Of a stretch of DNA of 64,000 nt, positions 43,106-52,545 are shown one piece after another; within the stretch, counting starts at the first letter, position 1; each line of letters opens with the position of its first letter. A program made the position numbers and the translations under genes. The stretch is from assembly GCF_022343685.1 (NCBI RefSeq), contig NZ_CP092123.1, forward strand, positions 1,116,001 through 1,180,000, read 5' to 3'. The stretch comes from Marinobacterium sediminicola (GTDB lineage: Bacteria; Pseudomonadota; Gammaproteobacteria; Pseudomonadales; Balneatricaceae). Under the pieces are notes generated by a model. That model had not been told where the DNA came from, made no database searches, and worked only from the letters and a program-made list of their open reading frames with translations.

Positions 43106-43888
43106 TTACTTGGCCGGTGGTTCGTCACGCAGGAAGACCCAGGTGTCTCCCTTGCTTTGCTCTTCGCTGAAGTAGTAACCCTCCAGGTCGAACTGCTTCA
43201 ATGCTTCAGGGGTGTCGATCCGGTTCTGAATCAGGTAACGGCTCATCAGGCCGCGGGCCTTCTTGGCATAGAAACTGATGATCTTGTACTGACCATTCTT
43301 GAAGTCCTTGAACACGGGTGTGATCAGGCGTGCCTTCAGGGATTTGGGCTTGACCGCCTTGAAATACTCGTTGGAGGCCAGGTTGACTACAACGTCAGCA
43401 TTCTGCTCGGCTAATTCTCCATTCAACGCTTCGGTAATCAGATCGCCCCAGAAGTGGTAAAGGTTGTCGCCGCGCGCGTTTTTCAGCCTGGTGCCCATCT
43501 CCAGGCGGTAGGGTTCCAGCAAATCCAGCGGACGCAGGACACCGTAAAGCCCTGACAGAATACGCAGGTGCTGTTGTGCGAACTCAAAATCGGCGGCAGA
43601 AAAGCTGTCTGCATCCAGGCCGGTATACACATCGCCCTTGAAGGCGAGAATGGCCTGGCGGGCATTGTCCAGTGTGTGTTCCGGCTGCCAGCTTTCGTAT
43701 CGAGCCACGTTCAGGCTGGACAGCTTGTCACTGAGTTTCATCAATTCAGCAACATCCTGAACCGACAGTGTGCGCAGAGTGGAGATCAGCTCCTGAGAGT
43801 GCTCGGTAAATCGCGGCTGAGAGTAGACCTGGGTTGCCAGGGGGGAATCGTAATCGAGGGTTTTGGCTGGTGAAACCAGTGTCAGCAT
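43106..43888 (-). CDS. yaaA: Peroxide stress resistance protein YaaA
   Basis: The protein is 260 aa and full length for the family. It begins [19 protein letters not shown] and contains [39 protein letters not shown] (one contiguous conserved block, abbreviated in use) and [15 protein letters not shown], all YaaA signatures. In E. coli YaaA lowers intracellular free iron during hydrogen peroxide stress and is OxyR-controlled; no OxyR site was identified here. It stands alone between two terminators. Confidence 0.95.
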   Translation of the reverse strand: MLTLVSPAKTLDYDSPLATQVYSQPRFTEHSQELISTLRTLSVQDVAELMKLSDKLSSLNVARYESWQPEHTLDNARQAILAFKGDVYTGLDADSFSAADFEFAQQHLRILSGLYGVLRPLDLLEPYRLEMGTRLKNARGDNLYHFWGDLITEALNGELAEQNADVVVNLASNEYFKAVKPKSLKARLITPVFKDFKNGQYKIISFYAKKARGLMSRYLIQNRIDTPEALKQFDLEGYYFSEEQSKGDTWVFLRDEPPAK

Positions 43889-43962
43889 CTAGGTAAGTCC
43901 CTTGTTCTGGAGACAAAAATAAACTCTGCGGGCCAAATGGGCCCGCGCTATCGACAATCGTG

Positions 43963-44196
43963 TCAGGCGTGCAGGCTGTTGTTCAGTTCGTCGACGACTT
44001 CAGCCCAGTCAGAATCGTTCGTGATGGCATCGCGCAAAAAAGCGGACTGGGATTCGTTCCAGAAAGACGCTTCGTGCAGCGCAACTTCGTTACTGAACAG
44101 CTGGTGAGTTCGAATGAATTGCTCGATGGAGTCCTTGTCGCTTGCCAGACCCAGCTGCTCGAAAAGCGCCGAGAAGGTATGCGTGGAAGTATCCAT
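43963..44196 (-). CDS. DUF2789-family small protein
   Basis: The protein is 77 aa from the ATG at 44196, chosen because AAGGAGG lies 6 bases upstream; a longer frame exists but bypasses this site. Features are HTFSALFEQLGLASD, HQLFSNEVALHEASFW and the C-terminal SDWAEVVDELN. The family is small, acidic, soluble and of unknown function. Confidence 0.82.
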   Translation of the reverse strand: MDTSTHTFSALFEQLGLASDKDSIEQFIRTHQLFSNEVALHEASFWNESQSAFLRDAITNDSDWAEVVDELNNSLHA

Positions 44197-44263
44197 GGGG
44201 GTCCTCCTTGTTGTCTGCAATCATGCACTTGGTTCGGTTCTATTATGGCCGAGGACGCAGGCT

Positions 44264-44284
44264 TGTCAAAAAACCAATGGTTTT
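44264..44284 (-). terminator. Weak terminator overlapping the end of the membrane-protein gene
   Basis: On the minus strand AAAACC-ATT-GGTTTT forms a 6-bp stem whose 3' arm runs into a T6 tract. It overlaps the stop codon of the 44283 gene. Confidence 0.4.
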
Positions 44285-44561
44285 AGTCAACTTTAAGCCA
44301 GCGAGACCAGAGGGTTCTCAAACCAAGGCTGAGCAGAGCGCCGATCAACACCAGCGCTGAACCCAGCAGCGGCTGGCCGATATTCGGCTGCCAATGGATC
44401 AGGGCTGCGGAGAAGAGCAGGCCGCCGAGCAGGCAGAGTCCGGCAATGACCATGAGGTAGCTGACCGTAGCAAGGTCACGGGGATGTTCTTTCAATACGA
44501 GAATCAACGCCGGCAGGATAAAACCGCTCAACGTAATCCAAGAGGGCAGTTGATCGTCCAT
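44283..44561 (-). CDS. Small three-helix membrane protein
   Basis: The protein is 92 aa from ATG 44561, preceded by AGGAGAGAAG. Three hydrophobic segments are visible (LSGFILPALILVL, SYLMVIAGLCLLGGLLFSAA and GQPLLGSALVLIGALLSLGL), and it ends with a basic/aromatic tail. I do not recognise the family. It is divergent from trpS. Confidence 0.6.
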   Translation of the reverse strand: MDDQLPSWITLSGFILPALILVLKEHPRDLATVSYLMVIAGLCLLGGLLFSAALIHWQPNIGQPLLGSALVLIGALLSLGLRTLWSRWLKVD

Positions 44562-44722
44562 GGGTACTTCTCTCCTGTGTCGCAATGTGATTTTCCCGGT
44601 GTATCAGTTGGCCATTACACTGGGACAGCAGCGATGCAAGCTGTATCATAGCCTTTTGAGCCACGCTGGGTCATCCATTAGCCCGTGACCCCGGCAGGAT
44701 GAAACGACTGACGAGTGAATAG

Positions 44723-46000
44723 ATGAGTAAGAAAACCGTTCTGACCGGTATTACTACCACCGGTACACCGCATATCGGCAACTACCTCGGCGCCATCAAG
44801 CCTGCTATTGAAGCCAGCGAAAATCCTGCTTTCAACAGCTATTTCTTTCTGGCCGATTTCCATGCCCTGATCAAGTGCCAGGAGCCTGAACGTGTAGCGC
44901 GTTCAACCCGAGAAATTGCGGCAACCTGGCTGGCTTTGGGACTGGATACCGACAAGGCGACCTTCTACCGTCAGACCGACATCCCGGAAATTACCGAACT
45001 GACCTGGATTCTGACCTGCCAGACTTCAAAGGGGTTGATGAACCGTGCACACGCCTACAAGGCGGCTGTGGACGCCAACCGCGAAGCGGGCAAGGAAGAC
45101 CTGGATGACGGTGTTACCATGGGGCTGTTCAATTACCCGATTCTGATGGCCGCTGACATCCTGATGTTCAATGCCGACATCATTCCGGTCGGCAAGGATC
45201 AGATTCAGCATATCGAGATGGCGCGAGACATCGCTGGCCGTTTCAACCACAACTTCGAGCCACTGTTCACCCTGCCGGAAGCGCAGGTGGATGAAGAGAC
45301 CCAGCTGATTCCCGGGCTGGATGGACGCAAGATGTCCAAGAGCTATAACAACACTATTCCGTTGTTCTGCTCTTCAGACGAGCTGCGCAAGCTGATCAAC
45401 CAGATCGTGACTGATACACGTGAGCCGGGTGAGCCCAAAGATCCAGACAATACCCTGATGCACTTGTACCGCTGCTTTGCCAGCGAAACGGAGAGCGCGG
45501 CGATGCGTCAGCGCTTTATCGAAGGGATTGGCTGGGGGGATGCCAAGAAGGAACTGTTCGAGTTCATCGATGCTCAGTTGACCGCGCCCCGTGCCCGTTA
45601 TAACGAGCTGATGAACGACATGGGGGCCGTGGAGGCGATTCTGGACAAGGGTGCCGAGCGTGCGCGTGAATACTCCGCGCCTTTCCTGGACAAAGTCCGC
45701 CACGCTGTCGGCATTCGTCGCCTGACTGACACCAGTGCAAGCCAGCAAAAGGCTGACGTGAAGGAAAAGGAAAAGTCAGCTGAGGAGATTGCTCGCGCCG
45801 AAGAAGGTCGCCGTCGTGCGATTCTGATGCAGATTCGCCCGTTGCTGGATCAGGTGGAACAGGCCGATGACAAGGCGGCTGCAGCTCAGGCGCTGGTAGC
45901 GCAGAAGACTGCTGAAGTGGAGTCGTTGAAGAAGAAAGCGCGTCAGAAAGCCCAGAATGAACTGGATCTGTTGACCGAAGAGTTGGCCGCCCTGCTGTAA
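44723..46000 (+). CDS. trpS: Tryptophanyl-tRNA synthetase
   Basis: Class I synthetase charging tRNA-Trp. The protein is 425 aa, longer than the 334 aa of E. coli TrpS. HIGH-type motif [10 protein letters not shown] is near residue 13 and [11 protein letters not shown] carries the KMSKS loop near residue 200. The extra ~80 C-terminal residues are highly charged and helical ([17 protein letters not shown]), as in pseudomonads. No trp leader was identified. The start follows a weak GACGAGTGAATAG. Confidence 0.96.
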   Translation: MSKKTVLTGITTTGTPHIGNYLGAIKPAIEASENPAFNSYFFLADFHALIKCQEPERVARSTREIAATWLALGLDTDKATFYRQTDIPEITELTWILTCQTSKGLMNRAHAYKAAVDANREAGKEDLDDGVTMGLFNYPILMAADILMFNADIIPVGKDQIQHIEMARDIAGRFNHNFEPLFTLPEAQVDEETQLIPGLDGRKMSKSYNNTIPLFCSSDELRKLINQIVTDTREPGEPKDPDNTLMHLYRCFASETESAAMRQRFIEGIGWGDAKKELFEFIDAQLTAPRARYNELMNDMGAVEAILDKGAERAREYSAPFLDKVRHAVGIRRLTDTSASQQKADVKEKEKSAEEIARAEEGRRRAILMQIRPLLDQVEQADDKAAAAQALVAQKTAEVESLKKKARQKAQNELDLLTEELAALL

Positions 46001-46025
46001 GCGGCCTCAGTCCCAGGAGAGAGTC

Positions 46026-46955
46026 ATGCGAGATACTTACCAGTCCGGCGTGATTGCTGAAGCCAGCAAGGATGCACTGTTCCTGACCTTCAATCAGAGC
46101 CACGAACCTGATGCCACCGAGGTGGTGCGCAAGGAGCTTGCCGGTATGCCGGCACTGCTGGCCCGATTCCGTGAGCGTTATCCAGATGCGGGCTTGCATC
46201 TGGTCGTCGGAATCGGCTCTGCCTACTGGGACCGTCTCAGTCCAGAGGAGCGTCCGGCGCTGTTGCGCGGCTTCCCGGCACTGGAAAACGGTGAGCGTGT
46301 GGCGCCTTCGACACCGGTTGATCTGCTGTTCATCATCCGTGCCGATCAGCACGATGCCGTGTTTGAGCTTGGGCAGGAGATCATCGAGTCACTCAGTGAT
46401 GCAGCTGAACTGGTGGAGGAGGTGCACGGCTTCCGTTATCAGGATATGCGTGACTTGACCGGTTTCGTCGACGGTACCGAGAACCCTCAGGGTGATGACC
46501 GCCTTGAGGTAGCACTGGTGGGAGATGAAGATCCGGAGTTTGCCGGTGGCAGCTATCTCCATCTGCAGCGTTATGAGCATGACTTGACCGCCTGGCAGCG
46601 TTTGTCAGTCAAGCAGCAGGAAGACGCTTATGGTCGCACCAAGGTGGACAACATCGAGTATCCCGGTGACCAGAAATCACCTCATGCGCACACCAGGCGT
46701 ACTTCGTTGAAGCGTCCCGATGGCAGCTCCATGGAGATCCTGCGACATAGCATGCCGTATGGCGATAGTCAGCGAAAGGGTCTTGTATTTATCAGTACTT
46801 GCCGCACGCCAGAGCACTTCGGGCTGATGCTCAAGAGCATGGTGGAAGGTGATGAAGATGGCAGGGCCGATCGTATTCTTGAATTTACGCGAGCCGTGAC
46901 CGGCGCTTCATTCTTCCTGCCCTCTAATGCCTGGCTGGTGCAGCTGGGTGATTGA
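46026..46955 (+). CDS. DyP-type heme peroxidase (YfeX-like)
   Basis: The protein is 309 aa. The DyP signature GFVDGTENP with catalytic aspartate lies at about residues 144-152, the proximal heme histidine is probably in the SPHAHTRRTS segment, and RHSMPYGD is conserved in class B. There is no Tat or Sec signal, so it is cytoplasmic, like YfeX. No encapsulin gene is adjacent. A CAGGAGAGAGTC ribosome-binding site precedes the ATG. A stem with CCTGT/ACAGG and flanking CCGG (46958-46986) may end the transcript. Confidence 0.9.
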   Translation: MRDTYQSGVIAEASKDALFLTFNQSHEPDATEVVRKELAGMPALLARFRERYPDAGLHLVVGIGSAYWDRLSPEERPALLRGFPALENGERVAPSTPVDLLFIIRADQHDAVFELGQEIIESLSDAAELVEEVHGFRYQDMRDLTGFVDGTENPQGDDRLEVALVGDEDPEFAGGSYLHLQRYEHDLTAWQRLSVKQQEDAYGRTKVDNIEYPGDQKSPHAHTRRTSLKRPDGSSMEILRHSMPYGDSQRKGLVFISTCRTPEHFGLMLKSMVEGDEDGRADRILEFTRAVTGASFFLPSNAWLVQLGD

Positions 46956-47053
46956 TGCCGGCGTCCTGTGTCCAAACAGGGGCCGGTAATGCCGTCTTTG
47001 TGTAAACGCGGCTTTTTCAGCAGGTTGTGATCCTGCAATAGAGATGAATTCAA

Positions 47054-47479
47054 ATGAATATCTGTGGTGTTGAGTTAACCGGCAATGATGCCGTTGTATG
47101 TCTTCTGAGCCTGAATCAGGGGCAATTTCTGATACCCGAGTGCCGAGTGCGCAAGCTGACTCTTCAAAAGGGGCACACGCAAGGAGACCTGAAGCAATTC
47201 CAGTTTGCCTTTGCGAAGCTGATGAGTGACTACAGCGTCGACAAGGTCGTTATTCGAGAGCGCATGCAAAAGGGCAAGTTTGCCGGTGGTGCGGTCAGCT
47301 TCAAACTGGAAGCCGCTATCCAGCTGATTGAGGGCCTTGAAGTAGAGTTGCTGTCGGCTGCGCAGATCAAGACAGCGTTGTCGGAACATCCGCTGCCCAT
47401 TCCTTTTGCCGAAACCGGACTTAAAGTCTTTCAGGAGTCGGCATTCAACCTCGCCTACGCAGCCCATATGCTGAAGTAA
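47054..47479 (+). CDS. DUF3010-family protein
   Basis: The protein is 141 aa. It opens [18 protein letters not shown] and contains [20 protein letters not shown], matching DUF3010. The fold may be RNase H-like by the N-terminal pattern (inference). It has no signal or membrane segment, and function is unknown. Confidence 0.8.
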   Translation: MNICGVELTGNDAVVCLLSLNQGQFLIPECRVRKLTLQKGHTQGDLKQFQFAFAKLMSDYSVDKVVIRERMQKGKFAGGAVSFKLEAAIQLIEGLEVELLSAAQIKTALSEHPLPIPFAETGLKVFQESAFNLAYAAHMLK

Positions 47480-47558
47480 ACGTTATCCCGGTCAGCCCAT
47501 CAACGATGCTCTCGTCCAGAATAGACTGGAGCTTTGTTGGGTTCTTGAGGTGGTCACG

Positions 47559-47777
47559 ATGAACACGGAACAACCGAACAACCCGCTGCATGGTCTCAAG
47601 CTGGAAACCATTCTGCTTCGACTGGTGGAACACTATGGCTGGGACGAGCTTGCGCTGATGATCAATATTAATTGCTTCAAAAACGACCCTTCCATCAAGT
47701 CTTCTCTGAAGTTTCTGCGCAGGACCCCCTGGGCACGAGCCAAGGTTGAGCAGCTCTACCTGTCGACCTTTTGCTGA
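47559..47777 (+). CDS. VF530-family (DUF2132) DNA-binding protein
   Basis: The protein is 72 aa from ATG 47559, behind GAGGTGG. The family pattern [33 protein letters not shown] and [17 protein letters not shown] is clear. A VF530 structure from Vibrio suggested DNA binding; the cellular role is unknown. It is followed by a perfect hairpin. Confidence 0.88.
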   Translation: MNTEQPNNPLHGLKLETILLRLVEHYGWDELALMININCFKNDPSIKSSLKFLRRTPWARAKVEQLYLSTFC

Positions 47778-47783
47778 GGGGGC

Positions 47784-47815
47784 AGGCATCAGGATGACAG
47801 AATTTCCTGATGCCT
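47784..47815. terminator. Perfect 11-bp hairpin after the VF530 gene
   Basis: AGGCATCAGGA (47784-47794) and TCCTGATGCCT (47805-47815) pair without mismatch around 10 bases. No T-run follows on either strand, so it may act with Rho or only stabilise the 3' end. Confidence 0.45.
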
Positions 47816-47903
47816 CGCTGAAACTGTAGAAAATTTCACTTTTCTTGCAAGTCCTGCCGGTGTTTTAGCAAGGTTTTGATTTAAAAGAACAAATCTATTT
47901 GGA

Positions 47904-47928
47904 TGTAAACCAGGCCTGACAGTTTACA
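47904..47928. promoter_or_regulatory. Operator-like dyad upstream of the S8 protease
   Basis: TGTAAAC-N11-GTTTACA is a perfect 7-bp inverted repeat in the 284-base gap before the protease, with a palindromic CAGGCCTG inside the spacer. The regulator is unknown; the rest of the gap shows no gene. Confidence 0.4.
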
Positions 47929-48061
47929 CTGCCAAGGACAGTGTGCAGGAAATGTGTCACTGGCCTATATCTGAAGTAAGTCATCCAGTATACATGCCTC
48001 TCTCAGGCCTTGAGCCGTATGCCCCCGACCAGGCCGGAACAGCAGGACAGGAGGGCATCCA

Positions 48062-49984
48062 ATGTTCTACCGACTTCGTGTAATTCTGTTTGCTCTTTGC
48101 TGCGGCGCTGTGTTGAGTTCTGCCGCTGCAGGGGCTCTGTCACTGTCTGATTTGGGACTCTCCCCTTATGCACCTGATAAGGTGCTGGTCAAGTTTCGAC
48201 CCGGCGTGGTGGCGCAAGCGCAGCTTCTGGCACACCAGGCGGCTGGTGGGCACGTGATGGATGCTTTCGACTCCATTGGCGTGCAGCTGATCAGCGTACC
48301 TTCCGGTTCGGTTCCAGCGGCGATCAGTCTCTATCAGTCCAACCCCAATGTGCTCTATGCAGAGCCGGACTATTACCGTCTGTTACGTATCCCGGCCGAA
48401 GAACCCGGGCCTACTCCTGCAGGTGGAGGGAATTACTTTAACGAGCAGTGGTACCTGCACAATGAGGGGCAGAAGCATACCTATGTTCAGAGCACGCCCA
48501 TCGGCAGTCAGCTGGGAACCACTCAGGGCAGCGATGGCACCGACATCAATGCGCCCGAAGCATGGGATATCAGTATTGGACAGCGTACGGTGGTTGCGAC
48601 AGCGAGAGGCACCCCAAAAGTGGCCGTGCTGGACAGCGGTGCTGACTGTAATACGCTGGAGCTGTCAGGGAAATGTGTCGAGCAGGTGAACCTGGTCGGG
48701 CTTTCCGTTGGGTATTTCGACTACTGCACCGGCAGTGAGCCAGCCTGCGATAATCTGGGCCATGGCACCTTCGTCAGTTCGGAAGTGGCGGCCAATACTG
48801 ATAATGGCGAGGGTATCGCCGGCATTGGATGGGATACGAGTCTGGGCATCTTCAAGGTCTGTTATCAGGAGCTGGTAACCGACTACATCAATTATTTCGT
48901 GGTGGGGCTCTGTCCTGTCTCCGGCTCAATTGCGGCGATCGAGCATGCCTCTCAAGACCAGCTCGACGGCGATGGCCAGTTGCTGCGCAGCCGTTACTCG
49001 GTCATTACCATGAGTTATGGCAGCGACTTCATTGACGAGCAGGGCAATATATATCCGACCGGGCCGTCCAATGCCGAGTGTGAAGCGATCGAGTCAGCCT
49101 GGAATAACGGCGTAGTGGTGGTGGCGGCAGCAGGCAATAACGGAGATACCGGTCGTGTTTATCCCGCTGCCTGCACGGATGCTGCCGGTGAGTCGACCGT
49201 TATAGCGGTGGCGGCCTCTGATCATCATGACGATCGTGCCGCATTTACCACGTTCAGCTGGCCTTCCGATCCCTGGGTCTCATTGTCGGCACCGGGTGAG
49301 GCTATTATCGGTATCCTGCCGGACGCGCAGTGCGGGCTCGCTTCGGGAGTCGACAGTTGTGTGGACTGGTGGGATGGTACCTCAATGGCAGCACCGCTTG
49401 TGGCTGGTGGTGCAGCACTGGTCTGGTCAGATTTGCATGCTGACCACCCGGAACTCGCTCAAACAATGCCATGTGAGCTGAATGCAGTGCCCTGCAATCG
49501 ACTGGTGCGAGACCGGTTGCAGAACAACGCCGCTGCGCTTGGTGCTCGCGGTCAGAATCTGCGTGACTGGACCCGTTTCGGGCGACTTGATGTGGCTGCG
49601 GCGCTGGCAGATGACGGAGCGCCTGAGCCGCCTGGGTATGTGCCGCCAGTGGCTGCATTCAGTTATGCCTGCAGTGGTTTCACCTGTGCCTTTAACGCTG
49701 AAGCGAGTACCGGTAGTGAAAGCCTGAACTACGATTGGGCCTTCGGTGATGGTGTCAATGTCAGTGGTATGACCGTGCAGCATGAGTATGCCGGTAAAGG
49801 CAGTTATACCGTGACACTGACCGTGGACGATGGCAGCCAGCCGTCTTCTGTATCCACTTCGCTGAACCTTAAACGCCCGAATCAGACACAAAGCGGAAGT
49901 GTGTCCGCTGACAGTGGTGGCGGGGGGGACAGCGGCGGGAACGGTGGTTGCCCTCCCAAGAAGAAGGAGAGAGGCCAATGTTAG
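48062..49984 (+). CDS. Secreted subtilisin-like serine protease (S8) with PKD domain
   Basis: The protein is 640 aa. A signal peptide (FALCCGAVLSSAAAGA) is followed by an I9-type propeptide (DKVLVKFRPGVV to PNVLYAEPDY). The catalytic triad is visible as Asp in KVAVLDSGAD, His in NLGHGTFVSSE and Ser in WDGTSMAAPLVAGG. A PKD domain follows at about residues 530-605 (DWAFGDG and GKGSYTVTLTVDDG), then a Ser/Gly linker ending with a basic cysteine-containing tail. It is likely secreted by the Sec and type II routes. Strong AGGAGG before the ATG. The stop overlaps a possible start of the patatin gene. Confidence 0.93.
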   Translation: MFYRLRVILFALCCGAVLSSAAAGALSLSDLGLSPYAPDKVLVKFRPGVVAQAQLLAHQAAGGHVMDAFDSIGVQLISVPSGSVPAAISLYQSNPNVLYAEPDYYRLLRIPAEEPGPTPAGGGNYFNEQWYLHNEGQKHTYVQSTPIGSQLGTTQGSDGTDINAPEAWDISIGQRTVVATARGTPKVAVLDSGADCNTLELSGKCVEQVNLVGLSVGYFDYCTGSEPACDNLGHGTFVSSEVAANTDNGEGIAGIGWDTSLGIFKVCYQELVTDYINYFVVGLCPVSGSIAAIEHASQDQLDGDGQLLRSRYSVITMSYGSDFIDEQGNIYPTGPSNAECEAIESAWNNGVVVVAAAGNNGDTGRVYPAACTDAAGESTVIAVAASDHHDDRAAFTTFSWPSDPWVSLSAPGEAIIGILPDAQCGLASGVDSCVDWWDGTSMAAPLVAGGAALVWSDLHADHPELAQTMPCELNAVPCNRLVRDRLQNNAAALGARGQNLRDWTRFGRLDVAAALADDGAPEPPGYVPPVAAFSYACSGFTCAFNAEASTGSESLNYDWAFGDGVNVSGMTVQHEYAGKGSYTVTLTVDDGSQPSSVSTSLNLKRPNQTQSGSVSADSGGGGDSGGNGGCPPKKKERGQC

Positions 49985-50115
49985 GTAATTTTGGACGTGG
50001 AGTTCTCCTGTTATATGTTGGGTATCAGTCGTTGGCCTATCGTGGACCCATCCGTCTTGGTACGGATATTGGTCAGACCGACATTGACAGTGATGGATCG
50101 CATGGGGAGCTCGTA

Positions 50116-51009
50116 GTGTCTGCAGACAAAACCGTATCGTTGGTACTTGGCAGTGGGGGAGCCAGGGGATTGGCTCATATCGGTGTTATCCACTGGCTTG
50201 AGGAAAACGGTTACAGGATACAGTCAATATCCGGCTGTTCGATGGGAGCCTTGATCGGGGGAATATATGCCGCCGGCAAACTGGACCAATATGAGGAGTG
50301 GGTTCGCTCTGTGACTCGCAGAGATATCATGGCGTTACTGGATCTTACCTGGGATAAGGGAGGGCTGGTGAGAGGCGATAAGCTGATCGACACTCTTATC
50401 GATCTGGTGGGTGATGTTCACCTTGAGGACCTGCCGATCCATTTCACGGCAGTGGCAACGGATCTACACACTCAGAAGGAAGTCTGGATCAATACCGGCA
50501 AGCTGTTCGATGCCATACGCGCATCTATAGCGATTCCTCTGCTGTTTACGCCATTCAAGTACAAGGGGCATGTGTTGGTGGATGGAGGGGTCTTGAACCC
50601 GGTCCCCATTGCACCGGCCTTTCATGATGATACCGACTTGACGCTGGCGGTTAACCTCAACGCACCGGTGTCTGAAAAGGCCGTTCTGGATGAGGTGCCA
50701 GCGGAGGCGGAAGAAGCCTCGGCATCGCCGATCAGAGACAGGATCAACCGGTTTATTCAACGCTGGCAGCAGAATATGGTCGATAGTCGTCACGGAGATT
50801 GGGGCGCTTATGAAGTGGCGATTCAGGCATTCGATACCATGCAAAGCAGTATTGCGCGACAGAAGCTGGCGGTTTATCCACCTGACAAGGTTATTGAAGT
50901 GCCACGTAACGCCTGCCAGCTGCTCGAGTTCAACCGGGCTGCCGAGATGATTGACTTGGGCTACCGAATGGCAGAAGAGCTGCTGGGGGTTGAGCAGGAA
51001 GTGCGATAA
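50116..51009 (+). CDS. Patatin-like phospholipase (RssA/YchK type)
   Basis: I start at GTG 50116 because GGGGAG lies 6 bases upstream and the product then begins SADKTVSLVLGSGGARG, as usual for the family (297 aa). ATG 49978, also behind a good ribosome-binding site, would overlap the protease stop and add 46 residues. The oxyanion loop GSGGARGLAHIGV, nucleophile elbow GCSMG and catalytic VDGG form a full Ser-Asp dyad. No signal peptide is present, so it is probably cytoplasmic. It is adjacent to and possibly coupled with the S8 protease gene. Confidence 0.88.
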   Translation: MSADKTVSLVLGSGGARGLAHIGVIHWLEENGYRIQSISGCSMGALIGGIYAAGKLDQYEEWVRSVTRRDIMALLDLTWDKGGLVRGDKLIDTLIDLVGDVHLEDLPIHFTAVATDLHTQKEVWINTGKLFDAIRASIAIPLLFTPFKYKGHVLVDGGVLNPVPIAPAFHDDTDLTLAVNLNAPVSEKAVLDEVPAEAEEASASPIRDRINRFIQRWQQNMVDSRHGDWGAYEVAIQAFDTMQSSIARQKLAVYPPDKVIEVPRNACQLLEFNRAAEMIDLGYRMAEELLGVEQEVR

Positions 51010-51054
51010 GCTTAGATGATCTTGTCATCAAACGACAAAAAAACGCTCACGGAC

Positions 51055-51082
51055 TTGTCAAATTCTCTGTTTAGGCTATCCT
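51055..51082 (+). promoter_or_regulatory. Candidate sigma70 promoter for the 65-residue protein gene
   Basis: TTGTCA at 51055-51060 and TATCCT at 51077-51082 have a 16-base spacer, 42 bases before the start codon. Confidence 0.5.
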
Positions 51083-51123
51083 TATTGTAATAAAACTACA
51101 AAATAGTGGGCGAGGTTAAGAGA

Positions 51124-51321
51124 ATGGATGTACAGGTCAAACACGAGCGCACCATCGCAATTCTGGGCGTAGACGGCGAAAGCTTCGAAGTCAGCGGTGT
51201 CTACCAGGGCAGCGCGCGCAAGCCAAGTTCATACATCCTGACCCGCACCGGCGACAAGGCTGAAGTTCGCAATCTGAGCAGCTTTCCAAGCCATCAACAG
51301 GTTCGTGAGCTGATGGCCTGA
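51124..51321 (+). CDS. Small protein of unknown function
   Basis: The protein is 65 aa from ATG 51124, preceded by GAGGTTAAGAGA; a GTG at 51106 is less likely. It is soluble and beta-rich in appearance, with YILTRTGDKAEVRNLSSFPS. No family was recognised. It has its own promoter and a strong terminator, which supports its being a real monocistronic gene. Confidence 0.65.
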   Translation: MDVQVKHERTIAILGVDGESFEVSGVYQGSARKPSSYILTRTGDKAEVRNLSSFPSHQQVRELMA

Positions 51322-51344
51322 TAGCCCGGCTGCAGAATGCACGC

Positions 51345-51374
51345 AAAAAAACAGCCGCTGATGCGGCTGTTTTT
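51345..51374. terminator. Bidirectional terminator
   Basis: AAAAAAACAGCCGC (51345-51358), TGAT loop and GCGGCTGTTTTT (51363-51374) form a strong stem with A and T flanks, between the small gene and convergent cysK. Confidence 0.88.
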
Positions 51375-51399
51375 GTTTGTGGGCGATTCAACCCCTGAG

Positions 51400-52368
51400 T
51401 TACTGGACCAGTTCGTTTTCGCTGAACATGCCTTCGAACAATACAGATGACAGGTAACGCTCACCGGAGTCCGGCAGGATAACAACGATCTGCTTGTCTG
51501 CATTTTCCGGCAGCCTGGCCTGGCGCAGCGCTGCGGTGAGGGCCGCACCACAGGAGATGCCTGCCAGAATGCCTTCCTTCTGCATCAGCTCGCGTGCGGT
51601 TGCAATCGCTTCATCGTTGCTGACCTGCTCCACTTTGTCGACCAGTTCCAGATCCAGGTTCTTGGGCACAAAACCCGCACCGATACCCTGAATCTTGTGT
51701 GGCGCGGGTTTGACTTCGTCACCGGCCAGTGTCTGAGAAATGACAGGAGAATCAACCGGCTCTACAGCCACGCTTGTGATCGCCTTGCCCTGCGTTTTCT
51801 TGATGAAGCGAGAAACGCCGCTGAGAGTGCCGCCGGTACCTACACCGGCTACAAAGATATCGATGCCACCGTCGGTGTCGCGCCAGATTTCAGGGCCCGT
51901 TGTCTGTTCGTGAATCGCCGGGTTGGCCGGATTCTCAAACTGCTGCAGCATCAGGTAGGTGTCGGGATTCTCGTCCACCAGCTGTTGTGCCTTTTCGATT
52001 GCGCCCTTCATGCCTTTTGCCGGCTCAGTCAGCACGATCTCGGCTCCCAGGGCTTTCATCAGCTTGCGACGCTCCAGAGACATGGAGGAGGGCATGGTCA
52101 GAATCAGTTTGTAGCCTTTGGCTGCTGCAACGAAAGCCAGGGCGATACCGGTGTTGCCGCTGGTTGGCTCAATCAGGGTCATGCCCGGCTTCAGGCGGCC
52201 ATCCTGCTCGGCGGCCCAGATCATGTTGGCACCAATACGGCATTTGACCGAACCGGCTGGGTTGCGGGATTCGATCTTGGCAAAGAGGTTGCCGGCTGGC
52301 CACAGGTGCTTCAGGCGGACGAGAGGGGTGTTGCCGATTGTCAGGGCGTTGTCTTCGAAGATGTTCAT
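51400..52368 (-). CDS. cysK: Cysteine synthase A
   Basis: PLP enzyme joining O-acetylserine and sulfide. I start at ATG 52368 (322 aa, as in E. coli CysK); the frame continues 27 codons upstream without family similarity. The PLP lysine is in [15 protein letters not shown], the substrate loop reads [12 protein letters not shown], the phosphate-binding loop is [14 protein letters not shown], and [12 protein letters not shown] is conserved near the C-terminus. The C-terminal residues [11 protein letters not shown] match CysK rather than CysM. Confidence 0.95.
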   Translation of the reverse strand: MNIFEDNALTIGNTPLVRLKHLWPAGNLFAKIESRNPAGSVKCRIGANMIWAAEQDGRLKPGMTLIEPTSGNTGIALAFVAAAKGYKLILTMPSSMSLERRKLMKALGAEIVLTEPAKGMKGAIEKAQQLVDENPDTYLMLQQFENPANPAIHEQTTGPEIWRDTDGGIDIFVAGVGTGGTLSGVSRFIKKTQGKAITSVAVEPVDSPVISQTLAGDEVKPAPHKIQGIGAGFVPKNLDLELVDKVEQVSNDEAIATARELMQKEGILAGISCGAALTAALRQARLPENADKQIVVILPDSGERYLSSVLFEGMFSENELVQ

Positions 52369-52506
52369 CAGGGAGTGAACTCCAAAGCTGCTCGGTTGAT
52401 TGTCGAAACTCTTTGATGTCAGAACGGGCTTCTGTATCCCGGTCGACAACAGGTATAGTTCAGTGTATCGGTCTACGCGCGACCATGTCAGACATTTTTA
52501 TCATAT

Positions 52507-52515
52507 TGTTATAAA
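52507..52515 (+). promoter_or_regulatory. Candidate extended -10 promoter for the Sel1 gene
   Basis: TGTTATAAA fits the extended -10 pattern TGN-TATAAT at all but the last base, in an AT-rich stretch 31 bases before the start. The -35 is poor. Confidence 0.35.
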
Positions 52516-52545
52516 AATAACAGGATTGATTGCTAGGGGATATAT

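Noticed and set aside
47904-47928. TyrR box
   Set aside because: The TGTAAA and TTTACA halves are 13 bases apart, whereas TyrR boxes have 6.
49900-49984. GlyGly-CTERM sorting signal on the S8 protease
   Set aside because: There is a glycine-rich stretch and a basic end but no transmembrane segment between them.
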